Assembly (NCBI RefSeq): GCF_003058085.1
Contig: NZ_QBUD01000002.1
Span: 496,001-560,000, forward strand
Length of the DNA stretch: 64,000 bases
Source: Yoonia sediminilitoris
Lineage (GTDB): Bacteria; Pseudomonadota; Alphaproteobacteria; Rhodobacterales; Rhodobacteraceae
Direction: 5' to 3'
A program made the position numbers and the translations under genes. Under the pieces are notes generated by a model. It ran no database searches. It saw only the letters and a list, made by a program, of their open reading frames with translations, and was not told the DNA's origin. Numbering within the stretch: position 1 is the stretch's first letter; every line of letters begins with the position of its first letter. Below, piece after piece: positions 1-10,580 of the stretch.

Positions 1-1
1 G

Positions 2-325
2 CAGGATGTGGCCTTGATGGCCCAGCAGGGCATTGAATCCATTCAGCTTTCCGGCGGCGGGTCATCTTCGGCCATGGCCCATAAGAACAACCCTATCGTG
101 GCAGAGCTTTTAGTGACACTCGCCGGCTATAACGCCACCCAACTTCCCGCGATGCATCACGCCATTGTCCATGAACAGGAACGGTCCGGTGCGGCATGGG
201 CGCTGGAGTGGATGACCCTGCCCGACATGCTGCGCGCAACGGGGGCATCCTTGCGCAATGCGATCCAGTTGGTCGGTCAGGTGACATATATCGGGGACAG
301 GGCGGACGCCAGCCTTTCGCGATAA
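2..325 (+). CDS. pcaB: 3-carboxy-cis,cis-muconate cycloisomerase family, C-terminal fragment
   Basis: The reading frame is open from the window edge, so the N-terminus lies outside. It contains GGGSSSAMAHKNNPIVAE, the fumarase/aspartase superfamily signature loop in the form typical of PcaB and adenylosuccinate-lyase-like enzymes, followed by a helix with the HEQERSGAAWALEW pattern characteristic of PcaB. PcaB acts in the protocatechuate branch of the beta-ketoadipate pathway in the cytoplasm. No other pca gene is visible downstream, so any operon partners lie to the left. The tail is short after the signature, as in alphaproteobacterial PcaB. Another lyase of the superfamily is possible. Confidence 0.7.
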   Translation, partial: QDVALMAQQGIESIQLSGGGSSSAMAHKNNPIVAELLVTLAGYNATQLPAMHHAIVHEQERSGAAWALEWMTLPDMLRATGASLRNAIQLVGQVTYIGDRADASLSR

Positions 326-432
326 CAGGCGAAAAATTAACCTTTTCTCGCGATTGTTAACCAATAATTCACCAATCTGCATTGCTCTGGACGCGCACGC
401 TCTTTGCGTCCGCTGCGGTAGGAGAATCCCGG

Positions 433-1767
433 TTGCGCCCCATTGTTCTTGTTCTTTTTGCATGGTTGCTGACAAATTGCGGCACGTTTTACCAAAGCCC
501 TGACGTCAAGAGTGGGCCGCAGGTCGCGATCATTCCGATGACCGCCCAATCCGTTGCGGCAGCAAACCAGAGCGGATACCAGCCGCGCGCGCTTCCTGCT
601 GCGTTTCGGCAGACCGCGGGGACGGGGGGAAACATGCAAGGGGCAGGTGCGCTACCCGATCTGCCGCCCGCCCCAAGCCCCCAAAGACCGCTGCGTGCCA
701 ATTTACCGCCGAAGCCTGATCCCGGCCCCTACAAGATCGGTGTTGGCGACATCCTGCAACTTGCCACCCCAAGTCCTGACGGGGCGATAGAACAACTCTC
801 CGGCCTGATGTCGCCGGAAAGCAACCAACAGGGGTTTGTGGTGCAAGATGATGGCGCGATCAACATTCCCAACGTGGGCCGCATCGACATGGCGGGCCAG
901 AACCTGCAAGAGGCCGAGGCCGTTCTGTTCCAGCGACTTGTCGAAAACCAGCTTGATCCGACCTTCAGTCTTGAGATTGCAACTTTCAATGCCCGTAAGG
1001 TGGCTGTCGGCGGCGCGGTCACAACACCGGCTGTGGTGCCCATCACGCTGACCCCGCTGTATCTGAGCGAAGCACTTGCCCATGCAGGCGGGCTTCGCCT
1101 GACGGATCAGGATACCGGTGCCCTGCGGCTTTACCGCGATGGCACACTGTATCAAATCCCTGTCGCGCAGTACCTTGGCAGCCCGGACCTGCAACGACTG
1201 CGCCTGCTGGATGGCGACAGCATCCACGTCGATGCGGGCACCGACCTGACGCGCGCACAGGCCTATTTTGAACAGCAGATCAGCCGTGCTGAGGTTCAAC
1301 AGCAGGCGCGCGAACTGGCCTTGCGCAATCTAACCACCCAAGTGGCATTGCGCAGGGATGAACTGACAGAAGCCCGCGAAAGCTTTGTCGCCCGCGACGC
1401 GATGGGGGCCGTCCGCCGCGATCATGTGTATTTGTTTGGCGAGGTTGGCGTGCAGGCCCGCTATCCGCTCCCGTTTGAGCAGCGCGTGACATTGGCCGAC
1501 GCTCTGTTTGAAGCAGGCAACGGCGTGCCAATTGAAACCGGTGATGTGTCGCAGATTTACGTATTGCGCCGCGCAGGCAGTACGCCCGTCACCGCATGGC
1601 AGTTGGATGGCCGCGATGTGACCAATTTCACTCTGGCGACAATGTTCGAACTGCGCCCGAATGACCTGATTTTCGTGGCTGAACAGCCGATTACCCGCTG
1701 GGGCCGCGTGATTTCGCAGATTTCCCCATCATTGATTACAACGGGTGTGACAGAGGCGAACAAGTAG
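433..1767 (+). CDS. Polysaccharide export lipoprotein, Wza/KpsD-like with SLBB domains
   Basis: Outer-membrane auxiliary family protein for capsule or exopolysaccharide export. I chose the TTG at 433 because GGAG stands 8 bases before it and the product then begins as a lipoprotein (MRPIVLVLFAWLLTNCG, lipobox Cys16); an upstream TTG at 382 would bury this signal. A Poly_export domain starts around residue 97 (YKIGVGDILQL), followed by SLBB-type segments. Between them a charged helical stretch (about residues 270 to 325) looks like a coiled coil. The gene stands alone without glycosyltransferases or a Wzc-type kinase nearby. Its stop codon directly abuts the stop of the convergent pbpC gene, leaving no room for a terminator. 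Confidence 0.8.
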   Translation: MRPIVLVLFAWLLTNCGTFYQSPDVKSGPQVAIIPMTAQSVAAANQSGYQPRALPAAFRQTAGTGGNMQGAGALPDLPPAPSPQRPLRANLPPKPDPGPYKIGVGDILQLATPSPDGAIEQLSGLMSPESNQQGFVVQDDGAINIPNVGRIDMAGQNLQEAEAVLFQRLVENQLDPTFSLEIATFNARKVAVGGAVTTPAVVPITLTPLYLSEALAHAGGLRLTDQDTGALRLYRDGTLYQIPVAQYLGSPDLQRLRLLDGDSIHVDAGTDLTRAQAYFEQQISRAEVQQQARELALRNLTTQVALRRDELTEARESFVARDAMGAVRRDHVYLFGEVGVQARYPLPFEQRVTLADALFEAGNGVPIETGDVSQIYVLRRAGSTPVTAWQLDGRDVTNFTLATMFELRPNDLIFVAEQPITRWGRVISQISPSLITTGVTEANK

Positions 1768-3759
1768 TCATTGGAACCGGACGTGCGCGGTATCGGACCT
1801 GCCGTGGGCATCTATCACCGTCAGCGACGAAAACCCGACACCGGGGGACGCGATATCAACCTGATTGCGATGCGTCCGGGCGACCGGTTGCCCGTTCGCC
1901 AGCCACACATAGGGGCCTGTTCCGTCGCGCACTTTCAGCGTCAGCCGCTCCCCTTCAAGGATCGCACCCTCGGGCGGAAAACTTATCGCTGGCAGGTTCG
2001 GTTGCAGAGCACGCGTATTGCCGAAATATTGCAGATGTGCTGGCAGTTCCGCGGTGCCGATGATCAGCGTGTCTGGCGGGGGCGGCATGATCGGGTCAAT
2101 CACAGATTTCGTGCGCGCAAATGCTGCAAACATCACGGGTGCTGCCAGATCACCACCAAAGGCACCGGGCACCGGCGTGCCGTCGGGCTGACCCATCCAG
2201 ACCCCTACCACATGCCTGCCGTCAAACCCGATTGCCCAGGCATCGCGGTGCCCATAGGACGTCCCCGTCTTGAACGCGATCCCTGTCCCCTTGACCCCAA
2301 GCGGGCGCGGCGTGTTCTGCAAGATATCGGCAAGATGCCATGCCGCGGCCCGGTTCATGATGCGCCGGGCGTGGTCATGTGCCGGGGCCTGCGCACGCCA
2401 GCGCAGATCAACGGCCTGACCGCCATTGGCGATCCCTGCGTAAAGCTGCACAAGGTCTTGCAAGCTTATCCCGACCCCGCCCAGTGCCACGGCAAGACCG
2501 GGCGCGCCCGAGGGCAGTTGCGGGTCCGTCCCTGCCCTGCGTAGGGCCGCCATCAGATGATAAGGCCCCAGCGCCTGCGTGACGGATACCGCCGGAATAT
2601 TCAGCGACTGCTGTAACGCCGTCCGGACCCGCAATTCACCCCGGTACAGCCCGTCAAAGTTCTGCGGTGCGTAGCCGTCAAAGTCGGTGGGCCTGTCGGC
2701 AATGAGCGTTTCAGGATGGATCAACCCGCGATCAAACCCCAGACCGTAGACCAGTGGTTTTAGCGTCGATCCCGGTGACCGCACCGCTTGTGTCAGGTCA
2801 ATAAACCCGCCGCGCCCGTCCGCGCTGTAGGCGGATGATCCGATATGGGCAAGGATTTCGCCGCTTTGGTGGTCTGCCACAATCATCGCGGTCTGCACAT
2901 TGTCAGAACGGCCCGCCACCGCATCTGATGCAAGCTGTTCAAGGGCGCGTTGCAGGTCCCGATCAACTGTCAGCGTCAGTTGGCTTGCTGCTGGGTCAGC
3001 GACACGGGCGCGGTCGGCCAGATGCGGCGCGATCTGCGGCAACCGGTGCCGCGTCTGGTCGATATGTTCAGCAAGGGCGTCGCTACCAAGGCGGGCCAGC
3101 ACCCTGTCGCGCGCCACCGCCGCAGTGTCAGGGAAACGGTCGGGCCTGCGTGCTTCTGGTGATTGCGGCAAAGCCACGAGCAATGCCGCCTGCCCCGGTG
3201 TCAGCAATCGCGGCGGGCGGTCGAAATAGGCGTATGACGCCGCGCGCACCCCTTCGATATTGCCGCCAAAGGGCGCATGGTTCAGGTAAAGCGTCAGGAT
3301 CTGGTCCTTGGTCAAGATCCGTTCCAGTGCCAGCGCAACCCTGATCTGGCGCAACTTGCCCGCCCAGCGCCCTGTGCTGCCATCCTCAAGCAAGCGCGCC
3401 ACCTGCATGGTCAGGGTTGACCCACCAGAGATGAATTTACCCTGCCACAGCGCCTGCCCGGCAGCGCGCAGCATTGCAACGGGATCGACACCGTTATGGC
3501 GGAAGAAGCGTTTGTCCTCGAACCGGATCAGCATCCGCAAATAGGCCGGATCAACCGCATCAGGCGTCACCGGCAACCGCCAGCGCCCGTCAGCCACGGT
3601 ATAGGCGCGCAACAGGTCGCCATTGCGATCAAGTACCTGTGTGCTGACCTCGGTCGCGAGGTCAGGCAGCACGGTTGCATCCACCCAAGCGTCCACCCTG
3701 TCGCGCCCGATGGCCCCGACCCAAAGGCACATGGCAAGGGTGATCAGCCACCGTGTCAC
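1768..3759 (-). CDS. pbpC: Penicillin-binding protein 1C (bifunctional transglycosylase/transpeptidase)
   Basis: Peptidoglycan glycosyltransferase and transpeptidase anchored in the inner membrane by an N-terminal hydrophobic segment (residues 3 to 18). The GT51 domain carries the catalytic Glu81 in RFEDKRFFRH and the GGSTLTMQ motif at 112-119. The transpeptidase domain has SxxK at 331-334 (STLK), SLN at 385-387 and KTG at 497-499, all intact. The last 90 residues form a BiPBP_C-like beta domain, which marks the PBP1C subclass. At 663 residues it is shorter than the E. coli enzyme. The GTG start overlaps the stop of the upstream macroglobulin gene by four bases, so the two are translationally coupled, a pairing seen across proteobacteria. 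Confidence 0.93.
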   Translation of the reverse strand: MTRWLITLAMCLWVGAIGRDRVDAWVDATVLPDLATEVSTQVLDRNGDLLRAYTVADGRWRLPVTPDAVDPAYLRMLIRFEDKRFFRHNGVDPVAMLRAAGQALWQGKFISGGSTLTMQVARLLEDGSTGRWAGKLRQIRVALALERILTKDQILTLYLNHAPFGGNIEGVRAASYAYFDRPPRLLTPGQAALLVALPQSPEARRPDRFPDTAAVARDRVLARLGSDALAEHIDQTRHRLPQIAPHLADRARVADPAASQLTLTVDRDLQRALEQLASDAVAGRSDNVQTAMIVADHQSGEILAHIGSSAYSADGRGGFIDLTQAVRSPGSTLKPLVYGLGFDRGLIHPETLIADRPTDFDGYAPQNFDGLYRGELRVRTALQQSLNIPAVSVTQALGPYHLMAALRRAGTDPQLPSGAPGLAVALGGVGISLQDLVQLYAGIANGGQAVDLRWRAQAPAHDHARRIMNRAAAWHLADILQNTPRPLGVKGTGIAFKTGTSYGHRDAWAIGFDGRHVVGVWMGQPDGTPVPGAFGGDLAAPVMFAAFARTKSVIDPIMPPPPDTLIIGTAELPAHLQYFGNTRALQPNLPAISFPPEGAILEGERLTLKVRDGTGPYVWLANGQPVARTHRNQVDIASPGVGFSSLTVIDAHGRSDTAHVRFQ

Positions 3760-6700
3760 TTGGTGATCGTCACAGCGGTTGTATCCGTATTTGCGCGCAT
3801 CTGCGGCCGGTACATATCCTCGACCGAGGCTGCCGGGTGATGGAACCGCCCCGGCGACACAGCCCGCACCACATAGGCCAGTTGAAATGGCTTGTCAGAG
3901 CGCCAATCGACTGCTGCCAGAAAACGATCAGTGCGGAACTCTGCATTTTGGGTGCCCGCCAGATTGAGCCCTTCGAGCAATGGCACATCGCCGCCTGACA
4001 TCAGATTGGGATTATCAATTTCGAACCCTGCTGGCAGCGGATCATCGACCATCAATCGGGCCTCTTGCCGTCCAAAGGGCACAACTGTCAGCACGGTGAC
4101 AAGGCGCGTGCCCGCAGCCACATTGGTAAGATCGGCGTCGCGTCCATCGAACGTGTAATAAGCCCGCCGGATCGCATAGCCATTCCCACCCGCAGGTTCG
4201 GGCACGATGGGCACACCAAAGGTGGTTACGGTAATTTCGGTCGCTGTGGTGCCGCCATTGGCAATCGCCACCGGTGCTGCCCCTGTCTGCGCATCACGCA
4301 ATTGCACAATTGGCCCATCAGGGCGTTGGCCGTCCACGGTCAAACCCGTGCCACGCAAATCGTCAATCAATGCTTTGGCGGCCAGCAGTGTCCATGCGGC
4401 CTCTTGCGTGGACGCACGGCTGGCGTTGTTCCCGACTTTGACCAGCAGATCATTGCGGTTGACGGCATTGCTGCCTGCCTCAACCGCAAGCGCCAGAATA
4501 CCGGCAGCGTCGCGCCGGTTGGTGCCATAGTCGCCGCGCCACAGCAGGGCCTCTTCCCTGTCAAACCGTGCCTGAAGTGCGCGGCCTGCACGGGCGAACA
4601 TCGCGTCCGCACGCTGCTGGTCGCCATATTGCGCCAGTGCCGCCCCGATTTGCGCCAAGGCCAGCGGCGAGTCAAAGGCGCTCGCTTTTTCATCGGCATA
4701 GTACCGCAGATCACTGACCGCTGCCGCCCCTTCGCGTGCCAGCACGAACAGGGCATAGGCCAGATCACGCCCGCCATCGTCAAAGTCGGGATAGTAATTC
4801 ACCCGGTTGCGCAAATTAATGACTGCATTGTCATATGCCACATCGGGCACACTGTACCCTTCGGCGCGCGCGCGGCTCAGGAAGTCGGTGACATATGCAT
4901 CAAGCCACATATCGCCAGAGCCGGGCCGCCACAGCCCAAACGCCCCGTTGGCAGACTGGTTTGCCGTAATCTGCGTGATGAACTGCGCGATTCTTTCGTC
5001 AATGTCATTGGGACTGGTCAGACCCATCGCGGTGGCCACACCGCTCAGGTACAACAGCGGCATCGCCCGCGATGTCATCTGTTCGGTGCAGCCATAGGGA
5101 TAGCGGTCGAGCGCCGACAAAAGCCCCGGCGCATCAAGCCGCGCCAACGGCCCCGCAGATAGCGTGGCCCGGCCAGTGCCGAATTGCAGCCCGTCAAAGA
5201 CATTGTCGTCAAAGCTGAAAGTGCTTCCGGCGGCCAGAGTAAAGCGGCTGATCCGGCTGACCTGAGGGTCATTGACCACCACTGGCACCGTCAGTTCCTT
5301 GGTCATGCGCCGTCCGTCGGGTGTAATCAGCACGAGTTCTATCGTGTGATTGCCGGGGTCGAGGGCGATGATTGGGACCTCGAACACAGCCTTTCCGCCT
5401 TGTGGCAGCGTGAATGTATCGGGGATTTGCGGCACCACCCGCAGGCCCTCGCCGGTGACACCGATGGCCATTTCGCCTGCGGGCCCATCTGCATGGACAA
5501 TTTCAAGCAGCATCCGGCTTTGGTCGCCTGGCGCAAGAAAACGGGGCACGCTGGCTGTCACCACCACAGGATCGCGCACAATCACGTCCCGTTCTGCCTG
5601 ACCGACACCCGTTTCAGACCATGCAATCGCCATCAGCCGCAACGTGCCGTTAAAGGCTGGCACATCAAAATTGATCTGTGCCTGCCCATTGCCATCAACC
5701 TGCACCGGGCCCGTGAAGAAGGTCACAAGTTCCTCGGTCGGTGGCGGGCTTTGCATGCCGGATTGCGCCACGGCATCCCCGCCAGAGCGGATATTGCCCA
5801 TGGACCCGTTCAGCCCGTCGATCAGGCGGCCGTAAACATCGCGCAGTTCGACGCCCAGCTTGCGCTGGCCGAAGTAATGGTCCTGCGGGTCGGGGGACTG
5901 AAATCCGGTCAGGTTCAGAATCCCCAGATCAACGGCGGCAAGGGTGACAAAAGCGACCTCACCCGGTTGCACCCCGTCGACCTGCACACCGATATTGATG
6001 GGCGCGCGGGGTTCCATCACGTCTGGCGCAGTCAAGGACAGGTTCAGTGCCTTGTCGCCCGGATCGACCTGCGCATAGCCCAGCCCCAACGCACGGGCGG
6101 GGTTGCGTTTGGCGTCAACATCCATGGGCCGGATCACTGATGCGCTGACATAGGCACCGGCCCCCCATTCTTCGGTCACCGGCAGGGTGATCAGGTTTTC
6201 ACCCGTCGTCACAGGAACCGTCTTCATCGTAATCAGCCGGTCCGACATGACTGTCACAACTGCGTTTCCTTCGTAACGCGGGACAATGCGGAATGTCGCC
6301 GTATCGCCCACAGCATAGCTTTCCGCGTCAAGCGAAGCCTCCAGCAAATCTGGCGTTTCATCGACTGTCGCGGGCGCATACCAGCCCGCGTAGAAATCGG
6401 TCGAGGCAACATGATATTCGGCCCCGACAGACTCGACCACGATTTCGTGGTGGCCCCATGTCACGTTGCCCGCAACACGCAGCGGCACATCACCAAGCGT
6501 GCCCTGACCAGACGCCACCGTAGTGCGGGTAGTGATCGGTTCCCAATCCCAACGCCCGTCCAGTGAATACCATTGATAGCGGGTGTTGACCTTGCTGATG
6601 GTCCATTGCACGGGCATATCAGCGGGCGACAAGTCCGGATTCAGGCCGATTAATTCAAACGGTGCGCTGCTATCCTCGGCGATCACCCCGTCAAACAACG

Positions 6701-9101
6701 GCTTGATACCGATCATCGGCTGGTTCGGCAGCACAGGTGACGTGATCTGCCGCTCGACCGGACGACCAGAGCCTTCTTTGACCCGCGCCGTCACCCGCAG
6801 TTCAAGCGGCTGGCCCGCACTGACCTCTGGCAGGTCTATGGGCAGGCTGGCAACACCAGCAGCGTCGGTTGTGGCGCTTTCAAGATAGGTCAGTTGCGGG
6901 TCAAATCCGGCGTCATATTGTCCAAAACGGAAGCCCGGATAGCCGTCAAGCGCGCGAGACGGACGCAACAGCGCCTCGCCCTCGACATCCAGCCCGGCAC
7001 CGATGGCACCAAACAGATAGCGCGCTTCGACCTGCAAATCGGGCACATCCCCCAGCCGGATTTCATCGGGCAGGGACAGGTCAAAGTCGATGCGCTCTGG
7101 CAGGAAATCCTCGACCAGCACGGTTGTATCAGCCAGCGGTCCCGCATCTTCGTCCACATGAACGGCGATTTTCCATGTGCCGCGCGGGACCGTGGATGCG
7201 ACAGGCAGGGCAAAGACATGGCCGCCCGCGCTGTCTACAGCCGAAGTGACGCGGCTGTATTCCACCCTGTCAGGGCGGGTCAGCACGGCGGTCAACGGAA
7301 TACCCGTCAGGCCCAGCGCCGTCTGGTCGCGCATCAAACCTGTCACATGAATTGTGTCGCCGGCGCGGTAGGCCCCGCGATCTGTGGCCAGAAACACATC
7401 AATCGGCGGGCTTGGTTCGCGCCCTTCAACCCCGCGATCAGACAGATCAAAGGCAGGGTCTGTCAGTGACAAATAGGTCATGTCCGGGCCATCGGCGACA
7501 GTCACCAGTGCTGGCGCATTGCCCCCTGTGCCCCGCGTCAGCCCCTCGGGAAAACGGGCAACACCATCATCGTCCGTCGTTGTCGTGCCAAGAATGCCAT
7601 TGCTGCGCGAAAGCAATGTCACTTCAGCCTGCGGGGTCGCATCAGCGCTGGCGAGCGAGCGCACGGCAACCGTCAGCCCGTCATTGCCAAGGTATGTGGC
7701 CACCCCAAGGTCGGACAACACAAACCATTGCGTCGTCGCCGGAATATCGCGATTGCCGTCACTGCTGGCCGCTGTCAGGGCATAAAGTCCCGCAGGTTCA
7801 CCGCGCAACACGTCACCCAAAGGCAGGCGGGTCAGCATATCGCGGTTCAACTCTTGTGCCACGTCAGCGTTGCCTGACCAGACCTGCACCCCGATTTCAT
7901 CGGACAAGGTGCCATTGCCGTAGCGCGAGATGGACCTGCCCATCAGGCCAGACTGGATCGTGCGCATCAGGTTGCGGTCATCGACGCGGGCAAGGGTCAG
8001 GGCAAGTTCGGTCAAATTCACCGTTTCGACCGGAATGCCGACATCACCGACACGGGGCAGCACGTAAGCGCGGCTGACAAAGCGCACCGCAGGGGACCGG
8101 TCGCGCACATAAAGGGTCAGTTCAGCAGGTTTGAGAGTCTTTTCGCCACTGGCAGAGGGCAAGCCATCGCGCACAACGATACGGTAGCGGCTGCCATGCT
8201 CCACGCCTACGACGCAAAGCCGGTTATCGCGGGTCTCGACGACCAATTGCGGGTCGGGCAGCTGGACAAACGGCGCATAATCGGTGCCCGCCTGAATCAG
8301 ATCTTCGCTGAAGATCGCACAGATCCGCGGGCTGGCGCTGTCACTTTCAACAGTGGTATCGACCACCCGAAACCCGTACTTTGCGATTGCTTTGTCCAGC
8401 GCGTCCTGGGTTTGCGGTGTAAAATCCAGCGCCTGCGCCAGACGAAGTGCGTCAATCGTACTGCGGCCGCGCCCCTGATCTTCCAGACGGTTTGCAATGG
8501 CCAGCACCGCATTGCGCCGTGTCACACCATCAAGCGACGTCAGATAAGCGCGGACAAGGGCCGGCATGACAAGCCCACGAATAGGTGTGTCTGCAACATC
8601 GGCTGTCCGGGCAAAGGCAAGCCAGTCCACCGACAGGTCAGATCGCTGGGCTTGGACCAATGCGGCATTCTGGCGCGGACGGATATTGCGAGGCGGCTGG
8701 TTGGACAATCGAAACAAACTGTCAGCCGATGCGAGGTCCGAGGCTCCAAGAAATGCCAATTCGTCCGCGCGCGCTTTTGCACCTGCCAGAACACGCGGGT
8801 CCGTGGCGACAACATAGCCAGATAAAGCGCCCGCAAATTCGGATGTTCCGGTGATATCCTTCTTGGGGAAACAGGCGTTCGAACGCTGGTTGAACGTGAA
8901 AGCTTCGCAACTGCTGTTGTTCAGACAGGCGGCCTGACAGGCCTCGAACGTTGTATCAAATATTTGCGCAAGGTCGGTGCCTGCCAGATCAATGTTGCGC
9001 AGATAGACGGTGCGACTCGGCGCGACCGGGTCGTCTGCAAAGACCTGCCCCCCTGTAACACACGCTAAAACAACAAAAATCAGTCGGATCAGATTGCGCA
9101 T
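3756..9101 (-). CDS. Bacterial alpha-2-macroglobulin, thioester type, with N-terminal PAN domain
   Basis: Large periplasmic protein (about 1,781 residues) thought to trap foreign proteases that enter through a damaged outer membrane, with the coupled PBP1C repairing the wall. I placed the start at the ATG at 9101 because AAAGGG lies just upstream and a clean signal peptide follows (MRNLIRLIFVVLACVTGG, cleavage near VFA). A cysteine-rich PAN/apple-like module (CQAACLNNSSC...) follows at about residues 30 to 95. MG-type beta domains fill the middle. The thioester motif CTEQ is intact at Cys1338-Gln1341 in YPYGCTEQM, followed by the helical thioester domain. No lipobox is present, so it is probably soluble or tethered some other way. 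Confidence 0.92.
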   Translation of the reverse strand: MRNLIRLIFVVLACVTGGQVFADDPVAPSRTVYLRNIDLAGTDLAQIFDTTFEACQAACLNNSSCEAFTFNQRSNACFPKKDITGTSEFAGALSGYVVATDPRVLAGAKARADELAFLGASDLASADSLFRLSNQPPRNIRPRQNAALVQAQRSDLSVDWLAFARTADVADTPIRGLVMPALVRAYLTSLDGVTRRNAVLAIANRLEDQGRGRSTIDALRLAQALDFTPQTQDALDKAIAKYGFRVVDTTVESDSASPRICAIFSEDLIQAGTDYAPFVQLPDPQLVVETRDNRLCVVGVEHGSRYRIVVRDGLPSASGEKTLKPAELTLYVRDRSPAVRFVSRAYVLPRVGDVGIPVETVNLTELALTLARVDDRNLMRTIQSGLMGRSISRYGNGTLSDEIGVQVWSGNADVAQELNRDMLTRLPLGDVLRGEPAGLYALTAASSDGNRDIPATTQWFVLSDLGVATYLGNDGLTVAVRSLASADATPQAEVTLLSRSNGILGTTTTDDDGVARFPEGLTRGTGGNAPALVTVADGPDMTYLSLTDPAFDLSDRGVEGREPSPPIDVFLATDRGAYRAGDTIHVTGLMRDQTALGLTGIPLTAVLTRPDRVEYSRVTSAVDSAGGHVFALPVASTVPRGTWKIAVHVDEDAGPLADTTVLVEDFLPERIDFDLSLPDEIRLGDVPDLQVEARYLFGAIGAGLDVEGEALLRPSRALDGYPGFRFGQYDAGFDPQLTYLESATTDAAGVASLPIDLPEVSAGQPLELRVTARVKEGSGRPVERQITSPVLPNQPMIGIKPLFDGVIAEDSSAPFELIGLNPDLSPADMPVQWTISKVNTRYQWYSLDGRWDWEPITTRTTVASGQGTLGDVPLRVAGNVTWGHHEIVVESVGAEYHVASTDFYAGWYAPATVDETPDLLEASLDAESYAVGDTATFRIVPRYEGNAVVTVMSDRLITMKTVPVTTGENLITLPVTEEWGAGAYVSASVIRPMDVDAKRNPARALGLGYAQVDPGDKALNLSLTAPDVMEPRAPINIGVQVDGVQPGEVAFVTLAAVDLGILNLTGFQSPDPQDHYFGQRKLGVELRDVYGRLIDGLNGSMGNIRSGGDAVAQSGMQSPPPTEELVTFFTGPVQVDGNGQAQINFDVPAFNGTLRLMAIAWSETGVGQAERDVIVRDPVVVTASVPRFLAPGDQSRMLLEIVHADGPAGEMAIGVTGEGLRVVPQIPDTFTLPQGGKAVFEVPIIALDPGNHTIELVLITPDGRRMTKELTVPVVVNDPQVSRISRFTLAAGSTFSFDDNVFDGLQFGTGRATLSAGPLARLDAPGLLSALDRYPYGCTEQMTSRAMPLLYLSGVATAMGLTSPNDIDERIAQFITQITANQSANGAFGLWRPGSGDMWLDAYVTDFLSRARAEGYSVPDVAYDNAVINLRNRVNYYPDFDDGGRDLAYALFVLAREGAAAVSDLRYYADEKASAFDSPLALAQIGAALAQYGDQQRADAMFARAGRALQARFDREEALLWRGDYGTNRRDAAGILALAVEAGSNAVNRNDLLVKVGNNASRASTQEAAWTLLAAKALIDDLRGTGLTVDGQRPDGPIVQLRDAQTGAAPVAIANGGTTATEITVTTFGVPIVPEPAGGNGYAIRRAYYTFDGRDADLTNVAAGTRLVTVLTVVPFGRQEARLMVDDPLPAGFEIDNPNLMSGGDVPLLEGLNLAGTQNAEFRTDRFLAAVDWRSDKPFQLAYVVRAVSPGRFHHPAASVEDMYRPQMRANTDTTAVTITK

Positions 9102-9243
9102 CGCAAAGGCCCTTTCATGCATATGCCAACAGGCTGACACGCAGCAGACCACCAGACAAGGTATGCATTCCCATAATGACGGCTGCCCTTGCCATGGCCC
9201 GCCTGCCTTGGTCTAACCGCATAAAGTTTGAGGACATTGTACC

Positions 9244-10536
9244 ATGGTCGATATCGCCACCCGCGTCTGGAATCACAAATGGAAGATCGACCCGATTGTG
9301 CGGTCGCTCATTGATACGGATTTCTATAAACTGCTGATGTGCCAGTCGGTGTTTCGCAACAAACGCGACACCCAAGTGACATTCAGTCTGATCAACCGGA
9401 CCAAATCCATCCGGCTGGCCGAACTGGTAGACGAAGCCGAGTTGCGCGAACAGCTTGACCATATCCGCACCCTGCGCCTGACGCGGGGCGAAAGCACATG
9501 GCTGCGCGGCAATACCTTCTATGGCAAACGGCAGATGTTCACGCCCGCTTTCATGGAATGGTTCGAGAACCTGCAATTGCCCCCGTATCAGTTGGAAAAG
9601 AAAGACGGGCAATATGAACTGACATTCGAAGGCACATGGCCCGAGGTCATGTTGTGGGAAATCCCCGCCCTCGCGGTCATCATGGAGCTGCGTAGCCGCG
9701 CTGTACTCAAGGATATGGGCAAGTTCGAATTGCAGGTGCTCTATGCCCGCGCCATGACCAAACTGTGGGAAAAGGTGGAACAGCTGCGGCCCATTCCCGA
9801 TTTGCGTCTTGCCGATTTTGGCACCCGGCGGCGGCACAGCTATTTGTGGCAGGACTGGTGCGTGCAGGCGATGATGGAAGGGCTGGGCGACAATTTCACG
9901 GGCACATCCAATTGCCGGATCGCCATGATGCGCGAGATCGAGGCGATTGGGACCAATGCCCACGAGTTGCCCATGGTCTATGCCGCGCTGGCCGACAGTG
10001 ACGACGCCCTGCGGCAGGCCCCCTATGACGTATTGGCCGACTGGCACGAAGAACATGACGGCAACCTGCGGATCATCCTGCCCGACACATACGGCACACC
10101 GCAGTTTCTGGCGGGCGCGCCGGAATGGCTGGCCGGTTGGACGGGCATCAGGGTCGACAGCGGCGACCCTGCGACAGGGGCCGAGCGGGCGATCAACTGG
10201 TGGAAATCACTGGGTGAGGACCCCCGCGAGAAGCTGGTCATATTTTCCGATGGGCTTGACGTGGACAAGATCATCGAGTTGCAAGAACAATTCGCAGGCC
10301 GCTGCCGGGTCTCGTTCGGCTGGGGGACCATGCTGACAAACGATTTCAAAGGGCTTGTGACAAACGACGGACTTGCCCCGTTTTCACTGGTCTGTAAAGC
10401 AGTCGCGGCAAACGGCAAACCCACCGTGAAACTCAGCGACAACCCCAACAAGGCAATGGGTCCAGCCGACGAAATCGCACGGTACAAACGGGTGTTCGGG
10501 GTGGGAGAGCAGGAGAAGGTCGAGGTTTTGGTTTAG
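9244..10536 (+). CDS. pncB: Nicotinate phosphoribosyltransferase
   Basis: Converts nicotinate and PRPP to nicotinate mononucleotide with ATP hydrolysis, the entry step of the Preiss-Handler NAD salvage route, in the cytoplasm. The 430-residue product has the family's N-terminal TDFYKLLM motif, the [12 protein letters not shown] active-site segment with the His that is phosphorylated in this family, and the phosphate-binding region RVDSGDP. The start ATG at 9244 gives the expected family N-terminus. The gene is divergent from the macroglobulin gene. A NAD synthase-like gene lies about 700 bases downstream on the same strand. Confidence 0.95.
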   Translation: MVDIATRVWNHKWKIDPIVRSLIDTDFYKLLMCQSVFRNKRDTQVTFSLINRTKSIRLAELVDEAELREQLDHIRTLRLTRGESTWLRGNTFYGKRQMFTPAFMEWFENLQLPPYQLEKKDGQYELTFEGTWPEVMLWEIPALAVIMELRSRAVLKDMGKFELQVLYARAMTKLWEKVEQLRPIPDLRLADFGTRRRHSYLWQDWCVQAMMEGLGDNFTGTSNCRIAMMREIEAIGTNAHELPMVYAALADSDDALRQAPYDVLADWHEEHDGNLRIILPDTYGTPQFLAGAPEWLAGWTGIRVDSGDPATGAERAINWWKSLGEDPREKLVIFSDGLDVDKIIELQEQFAGRCRVSFGWGTMLTNDFKGLVTNDGLAPFSLVCKAVAANGKPTVKLSDNPNKAMGPADEIARYKRVFGVGEQEKVEVLV

Positions 10537-10552
10537 GAGCGTGAATACACAG

Positions 10553-10580
10553 AAATCGGTGCAAATATCCCGCCGATTTT
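10553..10580 (+). terminator. Possible weak terminator after pncB
   Basis: A 7-bp inverted repeat (AAATCGG / CCGATTT) with a 13-base loop ends in TTTT shortly after the pncB stop. The stem is AT-balanced and the T-run is short, so termination efficiency is uncertain. Confidence 0.35.

Noticed and set aside
382-433. Longer start (TTG at 382) for the export lipoprotein
   Set aside because: It lacks a ribosome site and would hide the lipoprotein signal that begins at the TTG at 433.
4065-5162. 365-codon open frame opposite the macroglobulin gene
   Set aside because: Composition rich in Arg, His and Gln with no domain; the opposite strand carries the real gene with its thioester motif.
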